Source of the DNA: Mesaphorura yosii
Taxonomy: Eukaryota > Arthropoda > Collembola > Poduromorpha > Tullbergiidae
NCBI GenBank assembly: GCA_009869945.1
Contig: WIXG01000020.1
Coordinates: forward strand, 248,001-312,000
Direction of reading: 5' to 3'
Length of the DNA: 64,000 nt
In this document: positions 11,801-45,300 of the stretch, piece after piece
How the letters are laid out: each line of letters opens with the position of its first letter
Position numbering within the stretch: position 1 is the stretch's first letter
Notes under the pieces: model-generated
Databases searched by the model: none
The model's input: the letters and a program-made list of their open reading frames with translations, nothing else
What the model was told of the DNA's origin: nothing
Position numbers and translations under genes: made by a program

Positions 11801-12656
11801 TTTAAGAAGAAATATTTGCACATTCGGAATCATGAATTTTCAGACGAACTACTTCTGGAAGAAAAGAGCCGGGTGGAGCGGATCATCTACAAGGATTTTC
11901 GGGATATGTCGAGGAAACATACGGTGCTCCACAAACGCTGCAACTTCATCATGTCAAGGGTACCGATTCTCCGGACTCCGTATGGCTTCGCGTTCAGTCC
12001 AACCACGCATGTCAAGCCCATCCTTGATTCGATGTAATAATTGAATTTTTTTTTACATTTTTGAGCCCCCTACCAATTTATTCTGCATGTGACACGCTTT
12101 ATTTGTTTGATGATTTCAGACTTGTCAAGCTCACGAAATCAGGACTCTTTGAATACTGGAGACGAAAGGATTTGCCAGTGAGAGACCCATGCAATGCAAA
12201 CTCTGATTTCCGTGAACGACAACTAAGAAACGGTGACCTGATGACAACGTACATTCTATGCGGAACCGGATACGCACTGGGCTTCTTGTCGTTTGTGATC
12301 GAATTCATTCATCGATGCTTGGCCAACAGGAAAAGTAAGAAAAGATTTCACACTGACCGTCTTGACGAGCAACTAATTGCATGCCATGCCATATAATTAT
12401 TTCAGTCAACAAGCAATTGGTTCCGATGAATAAACAAGACAACTTGAGTTTCTACAAGGGAAATCTGACGGTACCTGCTGGAGCGCCAACGTTCTTCGAT
12501 ACGGAAAAATTCCTCAAGAACATTAATGGGAGGGATTACTTTGTCATGAAGACGGCAGACGGAAGAACGAAACTGGTGCCGAAAAATGATGGTCTGCAGG
12601 CCCTACAGCCGGTGTACAATCCGACCCCTCCGCTTAATTACTCTTACATGTCGTAA
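8874..12656 (+). CDS. Ir93a: IR93a-like ionotropic receptor (variant glutamate receptor)
   Basis: Ten exons in consistent phase: 8874-8958, 9070-9215, 9302-9487, 9569-9727, 11079-11262, 11359-11579, 11666-11780, 11844-12033, 12120-12334, 12406-12656; 583 residues. A signal peptide (MIPFLLALMCITG) leads after about 50 residues into ligand-binding half S1 (EPPYVN ... GRWNGIIGLLADGKADF). M1 follows (VWWCLLIALLTMGPLCYIVV), then the pore stretch with IWFVYGALMKQGS, M3 with FYTANLTAYLTLSK, S2 and M4 (about 465-490). The pore and M3 text is characteristic of IR93a, which in insects is a co-receptor for thermo- and hygrosensation in sensory dendrites. The S1 arginine is kept (ISILKER) but the S2 acidic residue aligns with basic/His residues (TVLHKR), so amino-acid binding is doubtful. 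Unlike most insect IR93a proteins, no amino-terminal domain is present. The next gene, NMDAR1, lies 1.1 kb downstream on the same strand. Confidence 0.85.
9728..11078 (+). other. Long intron 4 of the IR93a-like gene
   Basis: 1.35 kb between a GTACGT donor and a TTTAG acceptor. Overlapping short open frames on both strands at 10464-10759 are not supported by any motif. Nothing else is recognised here. Confidence 0.6.
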
Positions 12657-13777
12657 GATTGCTGAGAGGTACGAACAAGGAAACAGGGTATCAAAATTAT
12701 TTTGATCATTCATTAGATTAATGTCCTTAACATAAGCAGTATTTACAGAATATCGCCCAACTTGTTGAATAGAATATTAAACTTGCATGCATGTTGTTAA
12801 TATTAAGGTAAATGTAAAGTATTTAATTCTTAAACTTGTGAACTACGTAACGAAGGTATTGTCTGTGATCTAGCAATAGCTACGAGGTGGTTAGGCCCCC
12901 GCCTACCGTCATTACCTGTAGAAATTAGCAGACTAATTCGAACATAGTGAGACTAAATCATGTTTCGAAGCCTGGAGCACCTGTTCCTGAGATGAGTTTG
13001 CAAATTCGCACTGTTAGACAAGATGTTGTGAAAGATTATTCGTATTATTTTCGAAAAAACTCTCAAGTCTTAAAATTAGTTAAAAATTATTCGACAGAAC
13101 TGCAGTTCATAGAGCAAGCCTTAAAATTAATTCTGGCACAGAATAAATCTATTTAAAGCACGACTGTAACGTCACAGGCGTTTATTCTCAATTTTCTCTA
13201 TGAAAGCGCACACCAAAGTACAAGAGTCTTCAATGTATCAGTGAAAGTCGAGCCGAAATTGCGAAACTGACTTTTCGCATCTAGGACGAGCTATTATCAC
13301 ATTAACATATGTCGTCTTCACATGCAATGCAGCACTAAGCGTTCCAGACTCCGAGGATGAGGGAATCCGAGTTGGTAGTGCCAAAATAGAATCGCGGAGT
13401 TGGTTATCGATCTGCTCCTGCTTCCGAGCGCAAGAGATTTCGGAAAGCGAGCCTGGACCTAATGATGCTGATGCTGTGCGCTCGGCACTGGGAGCCCCGC
13501 AAATACGCAAGTTGGGAGTTTGTCTCTGAACTGTCTGAACGAACTTTCTTCCATTCCTTTAGTTCCTGCTTCAATTAACCCATTCGCGATGGAGGCAGCG
13601 TATCTTCGCTGAAAATTTGCACGAACTCTGGTGAGATTAGAACACTGGTGGTTGGTCAAGAATGTCGTGTGGATATTTTGTAGACCGCCGCGCTCTTGCT
13701 CCGCCAGAGTAACCATCGGTTGTTGGTCCTTCCCTGGCTCTACTGCAATTTTCCAATAACACAATAATAATTGCTCG
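12657..13777 (+). other. Intergenic region between IR93a-like and NMDAR1 genes
   Basis: About 1.1 kb. It should carry the IR93a-like 3' UTR and the NMDAR1 promoter and 5' UTR. A 55-codon ATG frame at 12992-13156 ends just before it could be judged and has no family signature. A long minus-strand frame over 13459-13953 overlaps NMDAR1 exon 1 and is treated as a shadow. Confidence 0.5.
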
Positions 13778-16700
13778 ATGTCCTTCTCGTTCCTAAATCG
13801 TGTTCGTGCTACGTTAACCTTCATTTGGTGTGGGCTGGCCATAGTCAGCTGCGAAACAGTTGACGATGGCCTGGCTGGCACTGGAAACCCAGTGGTGTAC
13901 CACATTGGCGGAGTTCTGTCAGATCTCAAGTCGGAAAACCACTTCAAAAGCATTGTCGAGGTAAGATGAACGTTTCACTGTTCGTGTACTCATTTTATTA
14001 AGATGTGAATGTAATGTGTCGTTTGCCAATGCTCAACAGCAACTGAATTTCTATCCTGACCTGATGAAAGGAATTGCTTTGGTGGCGACGCCAATTCTCA
14101 TGGATCCAAATCCAATACGGACTGCGATCAACGTTTGTGATCACCTGATAAAGAAACAGGTACGCTTTATCCAAATATGGAAGCTTTATGCTGCAGTGTT
14201 ACTATTCATTCTCCTATTTCGTACAGGTATACTGTGTTGTTGTGTCTCATCCCTCAATTGGTGACTTGTCGCCCGCTGCGGTTTCGTATACGTCTGGATT
14301 TTATCACATTCCAGTAATAGGAATTTCATCCAGAGATTCTGCCTTCTCAGATAAGGTGAGTCCGAGCACGAATACACAAACGACTAGAAGCTCGAAATTC
14401 ATTGACTGTTGACTGATTGTCAATCTTGATGACGCAGAACATTCACGTGTCGTTTGTTCGAACTGTACCTCCATACTCGCACCAAGCCGACGTTTGGGTG
14501 GAAATTCTTAAACATTTTCAATACCGCAAAGTCGTGTTTCTGCACTCTTCCGACACGGATGGACGTTCAATCTTGGGACGCTTTCAAACCAACGCGCAGA
14601 ATTTGGATGATGATATGGAAATCAAAGTACTTCATCGCCAATTCCACACTAAATTGTCTTTTATCTTTTCACATCAGAGTTACCTTCATTTTCATCTCTT
14701 AGATTGAAGCGGTGGTTGAATTGGAGCATGGAGTTGCAAATTATATGGAGAAGCTGGCGGACCTGAAGAATGTACAAGCGCGAGTCTACCTTCTCTATGC
14801 TGAGTAGGTCAAAACTACAAATAAGATAAAACTCGCCTCGTGGCTTGAGGCCATCATTTGTTTTTGTATTGGCAGTATGTCAGAGGCCGCGGAAGTGTTT
14901 TCTGCCGCACATTCTTTAAATTTGACTGGAAGTGGTCATGTCTGGATTCTGACCGAGCAACTTTTGCAATCGCCTGACATTCCGCAAGGGGCTATTGGTT
15001 TGAAGCTTCTTAATTGGGACAACGAGGAGGCACACATACGCGATAGCCTGTAAGCGCAATAAGCTGACCTTCACCTTTGCGGTAGAAAAAGTTCATTTGA
15101 ACTTTTTAACAAACACTTACAATGGCGTTTGTATGATTTAATGGCAGACATATATTTGCCTTGGCGTTGAAGGAGATGAGCAAGAATGTGAGCATAAATG
15201 AAGCTCCATCAGACTGCAGTCAGTCCGGCGTGACTTGGGAGACAGGAAAACATTTATTCGAGTAAGGCGACTAAATGTAAATGTCAAGCACCGGTCAATG
15301 AATTGTCTTTATCTGATCCTGTACTTTGAAGGTACATTAAGAAGCAGGAACACTACGGTGAGACGGGCAAAGTGTCGTTTGACGAAAGTGGTGATCGGAT
15401 GAACGCCGAATACCACATTATGAATGTTTATCCGGGCGGCAGCACGCTTGTCGTTGGGCAATACCTGTATTCCAAGGTATCTTTTCCGGAGCCGAACCAA
15501 ATTATGACTCTGGCAGAGCTTCTGAATGCAATATGCTTCTAATTTTGTGACTTCACAGGAAAAAGAAGGAATGGAGTTACGAGTGAACGACTCATTGCTG
15601 ATTTGGCCTGGTCAAGAAACCAAGCGCCCGCAAGGATACATGATTCCAACGCATTTGAGGGTATACTCGCTTGCACAATAATTTGTGAAATGTTTCTTGT
15701 AATTGTTTCTTCGGTGTGCAGGTTTTGACAATAGAAGAAGCTCCGTTTGTGTTTATCCGACGAGTTGAGCACTTGAGCGAGTGCAAGACCCATGAAGAGG
15801 AAGAACCTTGCCCACATTACAATACTACGGATGCCGGTAAGAAGAAATTCTTCGCCGACTGATGCATAGAATTTTAGCCAGAATTACTTTGTTCGTTTAG
15901 CACACCCCGTCATGTTCTGCTGTCGAGGGTACTGCATAGACTTACTCAAGAAATTGTCAGCCACCATGAACTTTACGTCAGAACTTGCACTTTCGCCGGA
16001 CGGCCAATTCGGCAGTTTCGTGTCGAAAAACGGAACAAGTATGCCCAAGTCGTGTATTACGCTTGAATCTTAACCACTACTTTACTGATGAGAACAATTC
16101 AATCATTGCAGCAAGGAAAGAGTGGACTGGATTGATTGGTGAAGTTGTGAACGACCGAGCTGATATGATTGTGGCTCCGCTGACAATCTCACCTGAGCGA
16201 GCCCAGTACATTGAGTTTAGCAAGCCCTTCAAGTATCAGGGAATCACAATTCTAGTGAAGCCGGTAAGGGGAAGAGTCGGCCGTAATCATTATTTATGCC
16301 TGATGCATGGTCGTGCTCGCAGAGACCGTGACTAATGTTACTCTTGATATTGTTTATGTGTTAATGACGAGCAGCAACCGAAACAACCGACGCTGATATC
16401 TTTCTTGCAACCATTCCATGGAAATTTGTGGATTTTGGTTATGGTTTCTGTTCACGTCGTCGCTCTTGTTTTGTATCTTCTGGACCGTTTTTCACCATTT
16501 GGTCGCTACAGACTTGCCAATATGGACGGGACGGAAGAGGACGCGCTGAACCTTTCTTCCGCCATTTGGTTCGCTTGGGGTGTACTTCTCAACTCGGGCA
16601 TCGGTGAAGGTAATAAAGCGACAGTAATGTAGTATGTGCGTCATTTCGCCGCGAAAGTATTAATCAAAGCCAACGACTAGAATGGAAGACGTGGAAAGGA

Positions 16701-19693
16701 TACATCACCGCAACCGCTCTTCTGGGGCAATAAACGCTGTTTAAATGGGCGCGTACACAATTATCTTACTTGAAAGCTGTCCTGTTTCGAGATTTACAAT
16801 AGCGCACTGCCCATCTTACCTTGAAGATGAGGGTCTCAAGCTTTAAAATGTTTTCTCGGAGGGTAATGCGGGAGCTAATGAGCATGAGGGAAAGCAGTGA
16901 ATATTAAGGTTTCATTGTGTATTAAGCTGGACTTCATCACTAGTCGGGCGTGTTTCTTTCTGCAGGGACACCGAGGAGTTTTGCTGCCCGCGTACTTGGA
17001 ATTGTGTGGGCGGGCTTTGCGATGATAATTGTTGCTTCATACACTGCCAACTTGGCTGCTTTCCTTGTGCTCGACAGACCAAAAACTGACTTCTCAGGAA
17101 TTCATGATAATAGAGTAAGATTTCTACCAATTGCAATTATTGCTTACTAGACTTCGACTGCAGTGTCCCTGATCTCATTTAGCTGAGAAACCCGACGGAG
17201 AACTTTACGTACGCAACTGTCAAGAACAGCGCAGTGGACATGTACTTTAAGCGGCAAGTGGAGCTATCAAACATGTACCGTGTGATGGAGCGTCGCAACT
17301 ATGATACAGCACAGGCCGCAATCGATGACGTCAAGGCTGAGTAAATAAATTTTATTTCATTCCTTCGCTTTTATGTTTTTAGTAATAACTTTCGGTCATA
17401 AAACTTATGTCCAATCGTTCTCACATAAAGCATAATCATATGATGATGGTAATGGCGTGCCTTCGGCTATGCGGTACTCACTGCAGCACTGCATTGGATG
17501 AGAATTATTGTAATTAGTGGAGCACTTTAACTGAGAACGTAATAGTAGCAATTAAAAAGATTCAGAAAATGGTTTCTGCCGGGTCATGATGTTGGGTTCA
17601 GAAATTCATAAAGTGGAAGACATAAAAAATTGGCCCATTACTCTGTTCTCTCTTCTGTTACGAGCCAAACAATGTAATTATTTTTTGGAAAACTGAAACC
17701 TACACGAGTGCTCTGCTCCAATGAAAGCAATTACAACCCGACATTATTTCTTTCACGTCGCAGGCTCACTTGACACTGTAATCTAATGGTTTTTTGAGGT
17801 TTAATCTTAATGGCCTTCTTTCTCAAGGGGTTTACTTAAGTGCTCCATTCGTAGTTCATTTGAGAAAAATTGCAATTCGGTCTATTGCATTGTTTCTAGT
17901 GCCACTAATGGTAGAGAGTTCTCAGAAACTTGACTAAACTAGGTGAATATTGCGTAGGAAACTCCAAGCGTTCATTTGGGACAGTTCGAGGTTGCAATAC
18001 GAGGCGGCGCAAGACTGCGAGCTGATCACGTCTGGAGAGCTGTTTGGGAGATCGGGATACGCGATCGGACTCCAGAAGCTCTCGCCTTGGGCAAATTCTG
18101 TTACTCTTGCAATTCTCGAGTTTCACGAAAGTAAGTGCTTGGTTACGGACAGAAACTTTGTATGATGGTCGAGGCTGATGGGCTTTGTCTTTGTCGTATT
18201 CTGCGAAGGTGGTTTCATGGAGAAGTTGGACGAGAAATGGATTATTAACCCTAAGCCCAATCCTAATGATAGCTCAAGGAAGTGCAAAGAAGAAGAGAAG
18301 ATTCCCACGACTCTCGGATTAGACAACATGCGAGATTCTTTTATTCTTATTGCAGCAGGTGAGAAATTAGCATTTCCAAAAGTTCATCCTCTTAACACGA
18401 GCAAAGCAAATCCTACTATAATTTTCCTGCCTTTACCTTTGCCACGTTTTTACCGTCAAATGCCCAGGATTAAGCCTTGTCTGGTCCTGGCAGAAAGAAA
18501 TTTAAGAATTTCAAATGGCTCCCATTTGTCGCATTTTCGCGAAGGAATGTGCGCACAGGTTTCACGCTCTTTAACCAGAACAGAGATATGACTTTAGTTT
18601 CTAATTTCCAAGATTTTTGTGTGCCCTGATATGCTATTATTGCCACACACAAACTAATAAAATTATTCTCAAGTGTGGCATTATGAGAGCATCCTTGCAA
18701 CATTTCTGTTTCTTCAAATTAAACTTCTGTCGTCACGATCGCTGTTGTTGAAAATAACATGCACGCGCTTTTCATTTGTTTCGCAGGTATTGGAGGTGGA
18801 CTGGTCTTGATTTTGATTGAAATTTTTTACAAGAAACACCAACTCAAGCGGCAGAGGCAACTTGAAATTGCACGGTAAAGCATGATCGTAATTATTTACT
18901 GAATTCGGATACCGGGCTCCGGTGAATTTCTTGGAAACTCCTCACAAAATTGTTTCTTAATTTTTCTATTGAATAGTCACGCCGCTGATAAGTGGAGACA
19001 TACAATTCAGGTGAGTACGTGAACTAGCCTAGGCTTCAAGCGAGGATTTCAAGATTCAGACGTGAATCCAGCCGTGCATCATCCATTCCAGCGTAATTTT
19101 GGGCCTAACGAAACGTACCGAGTCGGGATAGAGAGTAGATTGCATTTTCGTACGACTGCTCAAAGTAGTGTGCGAAAGTGAAACCGACGCATTTACATAG
19201 CAGTCTCATATTTCAATAACACATAACCACTTTTCGCCCAAATTCTCACGCCACGACTTGAATTGCTCGGCATTCGAGTTCTGTGTCTGGAAAGTTCCAA
19301 GTGATGATTTAAATTCATATTATTGAACGGGAGGGCACGTGGTTAGAATGGCAAGAGACCATGAAAACTTCCACGTGGCTCGTAGGCTCGTGGTCATTTG
19401 CCCTACACCAACGAGTGGTGTTCAGACTGCTTGAATGAGGCTTCAAGGACCATACACACTTGTAATTTGACTCATTTAGGATGATTCTTTAAACAGTAGT
19501 TCTATTTTTTTTTTACATTTGCTCGGTAATACACTGTCGTTCTCATTTGAATTTGCAGCAAAGGAAATTGGACCGAAGTCTAGAGGCTCAAAGAAGGTTC
19601 AAGGCGAATGGTCCGCCGCCATTTTGGACTCCTGGGCTCGATTTGCGACAACGGAGCCCGATTGCGGCCAAGTCGAACACGATCTTTGTGTAG
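13778..19693 (+). CDS. Nmdar1: NMDA-type glutamate receptor subunit 1 (GluN1)
   Basis: Twenty exons join without phase conflict: 13778-13960, 14040-14159, 14227-14355, 14438-14626, 14703-14803, 14876-15049, 15148-15261, 15332-15476, 15559-15660, 15722-15836, 15901-16038, 16112-16263, 16375-16609, 16966-17114, 17183-17340, 17958-18130, 18209-18358, 18787-18874, 18977-19010, 19559-19693; 927 residues, near the family's usual 930-1000. Signal peptide, amino-terminal domain ([33 protein letters not shown]), S1 with [20 protein letters not shown]1, pore loop [15 protein letters not shown] with the Asn that controls Mg2+ block and Ca2+ passage (about residue 626), M3 [18 protein letters not shown]2 ([24 protein letters not shown]) and M4 are all visible. 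The glycine-contact Arg, Ser and Asp are kept. In animals this obligatory subunit binds glycine or D-serine and pairs with GluN2 at excitatory synapses. The C-tail keeps a KWRHTIQ stretch like the calmodulin-binding C0 region. AATAAA at 19788. Confidence 0.96.
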
Positions 19694-21654
19694 TTTGTTC
19701 CTATTCTAGCTATTCCATTGCAAAAATGGTAATAGTAGTGTTCACAGTGCATGTACACTTTGAATTGTGACTCTGAAGAAGAGATTCAATAAAAGGTTTA
19801 CGCCATGACTCATTTTTATTCGCTGCGGCTCCCACGCCGCTTATTGACGTCGACAGCTGAAGAGAATGAACACTGGCAGACGATGCTCCTGAAATAAACT
19901 TTCATTCCAATCATATTCTGGCATTTAGAAAATTTTATTCAGTTTTCAAATTACAAATTCAACAGACTAAATTCACAATTCGACTCTGATTTGCATTTGG
20001 TGCATCAATCTCGACTAAATTCTTAGTGTATTACATCAAGGTAGGTTGCAACTTGCAATCGGTCTCTTACACAAATCAAAATTGGATTTTTGTCGTTTCT
20101 ACAGGGAAAAGTACAAGTGCGCAAAGAACTTGACAGCTTCTTTTCAAGTCAATATTCAGGGAGTATTTTATTGGTTTTACGAGTAGGACGATTACAAGTA
20201 CACAATACATATCACGCATTCAGAGTTCTCTAAAGCCTAAAGATGAATCTAACGAAATATAGGCCTTGTGTTTATAGAGTTAATAGTTTATTTGATTTAA
20301 TACTAGCATATAACATTGAATTGTGATTTACGAGAAGCACAAACCAAAGAAGAGTAGTATTTTGGCGAATCCTTTTACCAAATTCATCACATGAATATGC
20401 TTTATATGTGCTCAAGATCCTTCATTATGCTTCGCTATGCATCTACAGTAGACTTTGAAATCACAATAATTGACGCAATTGCACCCGCAAACGCAAACTA
20501 CAGAAATACTAGCTAAATAGGCAAGTAGCATATTCCGATCCTTCGGCAAACTAATCGCATGACTTGAGATTAAGAAAGGAAATGCACATGTTCACGCCTT
20601 TTGATTTGTTGGCATGCTTCAAGATTTCGTCAAAGGGATAGCATGAATCAGGTGCATTTCTCTTCTATTTCCTCGTGTCCCACACCGAGTTGCGAAGTAC
20701 TACCGCGCACCGAGCGTGCGAGAGAATTGCCAACACAAGTAAAATCCCGCTGAAAACATTCACAGCCTCTCAGCCAGTGACCTCGCTGAGGTTGAAGCCT
20801 AAAGTGACACTGATGTCAGACGTGCACTCGGCATTCATGCGTGCTCAAGATTAATCGTTATGGAATCAGCAATCTGTGCACAGTTTGTCCATCAGCACTT
20901 ATTTAAGAGATACAAGAATATTTATGTGGAGAAACTTTCACTTCTTCCACACAAACTCCAAACAGGATACAAAATACCGAATAAATCACTCAGAGCACGG
21001 GACTCATTTGTTATGCCGAGCAGAAACAGCGCGCCACGCTCACTGAACGCGGAGGCCAAGCCAAGGCGGAAGCGAAACGTGTCTCTGCTGGAGAAGACCA
21101 GCGAGTGCCTGTCTTGCTCTCTTTGATTTCCCCTACGCGAAGCTGTAATCAAAAACTTTTCTTCCACCAACACAAATCTTGAGCTCACAAGCTTCCAACG
21201 TCCGTTTTGCATAGACGCCTAAAATATACGACAAATCAAAGCCGATTCTTGTAAATGTGTTACAGTTTAGCTCATTTGTTTCGTCCCACAACGGAGGACG
21301 TCCAACTTGATAAAAGTAGGCATCACTGTAATTCATGCGCACCAGGAACAATCACCCAAGTCGACATGTTTAGGGACAGCTACGAATACTGAATTGTCAG
21401 AGTGACACTAACAGGATCACGTGCTTCTCTCGCTACTTGCATCTCGTGTACACTTCTTAACAGTAGCAGCAAGTCTGCAATTATGTACACATAGACTCAC
21501 GCTATTAATGTAGTAATTAGTTTTCTCCTTTGACAATATAGTAGAATATTCTTGTGTAATTACAACCACAATTTAAATAGAGGAAGGATCATTTATACAA
21601 ATTACGACGCTTCTCCTGCCAGGTTCGCCTGACTCCTGGCGGCGCGATGGTGGT
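19694..21654. other. Convergent intergenic region between NMDAR1 and KCTD gene
   Basis: Two kilobases separating the 3' ends of two genes that face each other. The NMDAR1 poly(A) signal is at 19788. TTTATT copies on the plus strand near 19926 and 20166 could serve as AATAAA signals for the minus-strand KCTD transcript. A 72-codon minus frame at 21351-21133 lies in what would be the KCTD 3' UTR and has no known motif. Confidence 0.4.
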
Positions 21655-42360
<20,706 letters not shown>

Positions 42361-45300
42361 TGCGTCTTCCGGGCTTGATTTCTTAGTTTGTCACAACAGC
42401 TGTTTTCTGTTTCAGCGGAGTGGTGTGTGTCTGGTCTTTTCTGCTCTTCTTTCCCCTGGCTAACCTCTTAACGGTGGGAGAAAGGATGACTCTCAGCGTG
42501 CGATATTTTGTTGAGTAATCAGCTCGACACTCCCTCCTTTCAAGGCCCGTTCTCTCTCTACTCCACTTGCTCCAAGTCTACTTACTTTGCTCAAATAAAT
42601 CTCGACTCTCTTAGCATTTAACCTTCCCTTGCAGATTTCTTGTGTTGGTGAAAGTGGTTCAGTGAAGATGTACGACTAGCATAAATCGGTTATAATTATT
42701 GCTTCCAGCCAGTCTACTGAACCAACCCAGAAGCTACTGCGAGCTGTGAATTCGGCGCAGTACAATCTGCTGACTCTTGCAGCCGACGCATCAGATCCCG
42801 AGACAATTGTATCTTCTTTCTCTCGTCCGCATCAAGCGACCACACACGAAAAGAGAAACGGAAATCGAGATGATGGAATTCTTTCAACAAGTAATTTATG
42901 AATCTTCTCGTTTCGCTTCTTCTAATTTTAATTTAAAATCCTACGTTTTATTCCACGTCTGAAGTGTTTACGACTTGGAGGATTGAATCTAAAAATCTTA
43001 AATCCCTCTCGGTAGAGAAGGAGAATAAAAGTTTGAAATGGTTGAAAGTTACTGCACGAAGTGAGGCCCACTTTCACAATTTAGCAGAATCATCACTTGT
43101 CTGATTAAGACTGAATGTCACCGTACAGCGATCATCAGCTGCTTTCCTCGACTCTACTCACATTTCCTTTTTAAGAGTTCTTTGTGCACTTTCTGCAGCC
43201 TCTTTTCAACTTGGCTTCTACTTTAATTAGTTTATTTACGACTCAGTTCCCCGCACAGTTGCCGCCAGTCTCACTGCACCTCCACTCCTATTCAATAATT
43301 TGAAAAAGTTCTGAAGCAGGAAGTTTTCTGAATTGTTAGACGACGCCAAGGAGAGTTATGAGTCGGCCAAATTTGATTCTGTCCCAATTTCAATCAGATT
43401 AGAAAATAAAAAGTTGAAGTTGGTCTTCCACGGGCTTCTTTCTTCGGAATGAAAACACTTAACTTGAAACTCGTGGGTCGTGTCAGTGCGCCCTCCTATT
43501 AAAAGTAAAAGCATGGAATTCGATTTTTATGTTGACAGAATCGGGCTGCAGGAACACAAAAACCGTTTCTATTAAAGTAGGTTCAATGTTGCTTGGTTGA
43601 CTGCGCGAGAGCAGACGCTGACGGATATGAATTCGTCGAGTAGGGAAAATAAAAATATAATAATAGCCAGGACAAGAAAGAACAATCAAGTTGAAACTTT
43701 AAAAATATATGCAAGCAGGAACGGAGAAAGATTAAACAGACTTTTTTCATTACTTTCTTTTTTGCTGCTTGAATGATTAAAGGAAATGCGGGTTTAGAAA
43801 CAATATGCTTTCTAGTAACCTTATTTTTGACATATAACTTTTAACTGTTGTTGCCGGAATTATTATTATTTGTTTTGAAAAATGGGACCAAGCATAACGG
43901 GAGGCAGCAGAAGGGACGAGGAGAGATTTTAGGCATTACCGACTCGCCTCTTTTATGTCTACGGTATAAATTTGTTCAGCCTCAAATATTATATTATAGG
44001 CTTTTTATGCACAACCAGAAAATAAGAAATAAAAGATACACCGTAAAAGAAAACACCCACAAATTTGAAGTGAAAAGCGAACAGACAAAAACCACTGGAA
44101 TTAACTTGGATTTGAATCCATTCGCAAAGATTGGATCGCATTCGCAATTTTCGTGTTTTCCAACTTCCCACGACTAGAATAGACATGACCTGCTGTAATT
44201 TAATGACAGCTGAAAGATTTGGTGAAATTAACGACACTTGTGCTTGAACGAAGGAGACGGGAATAAAGGCAATAAAACGAATTGCAAACCTTCTCCTACT
44301 CTCTGTTCGGCTCTACTGTGCTTGATAATTATTACTTTTAATCCTTTTGCGTGCCGTGGGACTGTTAACTTTCTCGGGCTTGCGCTTGTGTACAAACCAA
44401 ACTCTAAAAATTTCTGTACGGGAGTTTTAATGAGAAAATAATAATGTGGCTTTGGAACTGAACTAGGAAAGTGGGAGACGGAAGAACTTACGAGCCGTGT
44501 CAGTCACTGGTAAGTACTTTATTGTTATTATACTTTGTGCATACATAATAAGTCTACACGGTATTATTAGAGCGCTCAGCCACGCGAAACTAAGTAGGAG
44601 CATGACACTTTATTACATCAAAGGGAATTTCAAAGTGATTATAAGGTCTCAAGCTTGGCAAGTTGGCAACTAATTGGTGCATGTGCTTAGCGGGTCGAGA
44701 CTTGACCAGGCGGGGAAAGGAGCGTGGAAGGAAGCTTTTCGTAATTAATAAGTTCACGCCCTATATTTACGGCTTCTCATGTTCAAGAGGTGCATCTACT
44801 AATAATAACAGTAATTGAGAGGTGGTTAATTTAATTTCGCTTACTGTACGCATGAATTACCAGTCACACTCAAAGCGTCAGAAGAAGGCGGCAGGCCAGA
44901 TCATCACATACACGCGGGCACGGAGTCGGAATTTTGTCTGCAGGAGTTTCACATGTACTGTCGAAGAAATAGTTTCGAAAGCACTCACCTCAGCAATTAC
45001 TCGCACTCATAAAACTCGTTAGAATATGCTTCTTCTTTCACCACACACCCACTGTAATAAATTTTGTTTATGGACTATCAATACACACCACAGGGCCTTT
45101 GCCGTTCGAACGGAACACAGTTTGAGTGCGTCTTGTACAAAACCGTAGGAGCTCGTTAAAGTTTTTGTGCGAGACTTCTAATGGAACACTAACTTCTGGT
45201 CCAAGAGTAAGCAGTTCACATAAACTCAGTACCATAAACTCATCACAAGCAACTCGACAAATTGAAGTCAGAAATTTCGCCTGTCTCAACTCTCAAGTTG

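Noticed and set aside
13459..13953. 164-codon minus-strand open frame
   Set aside because: It overlaps NMDAR1 exon 1 in antisense and shows no domain, signal or splice partner; the plus-strand signal peptide and amino-terminal domain explain the coding constraint.
21133..21351. 72-codon minus-strand frame with aromatic-rich text
   Set aside because: Lies beyond the KCTD stop codon in its probable 3' UTR; cannot be told from chance.
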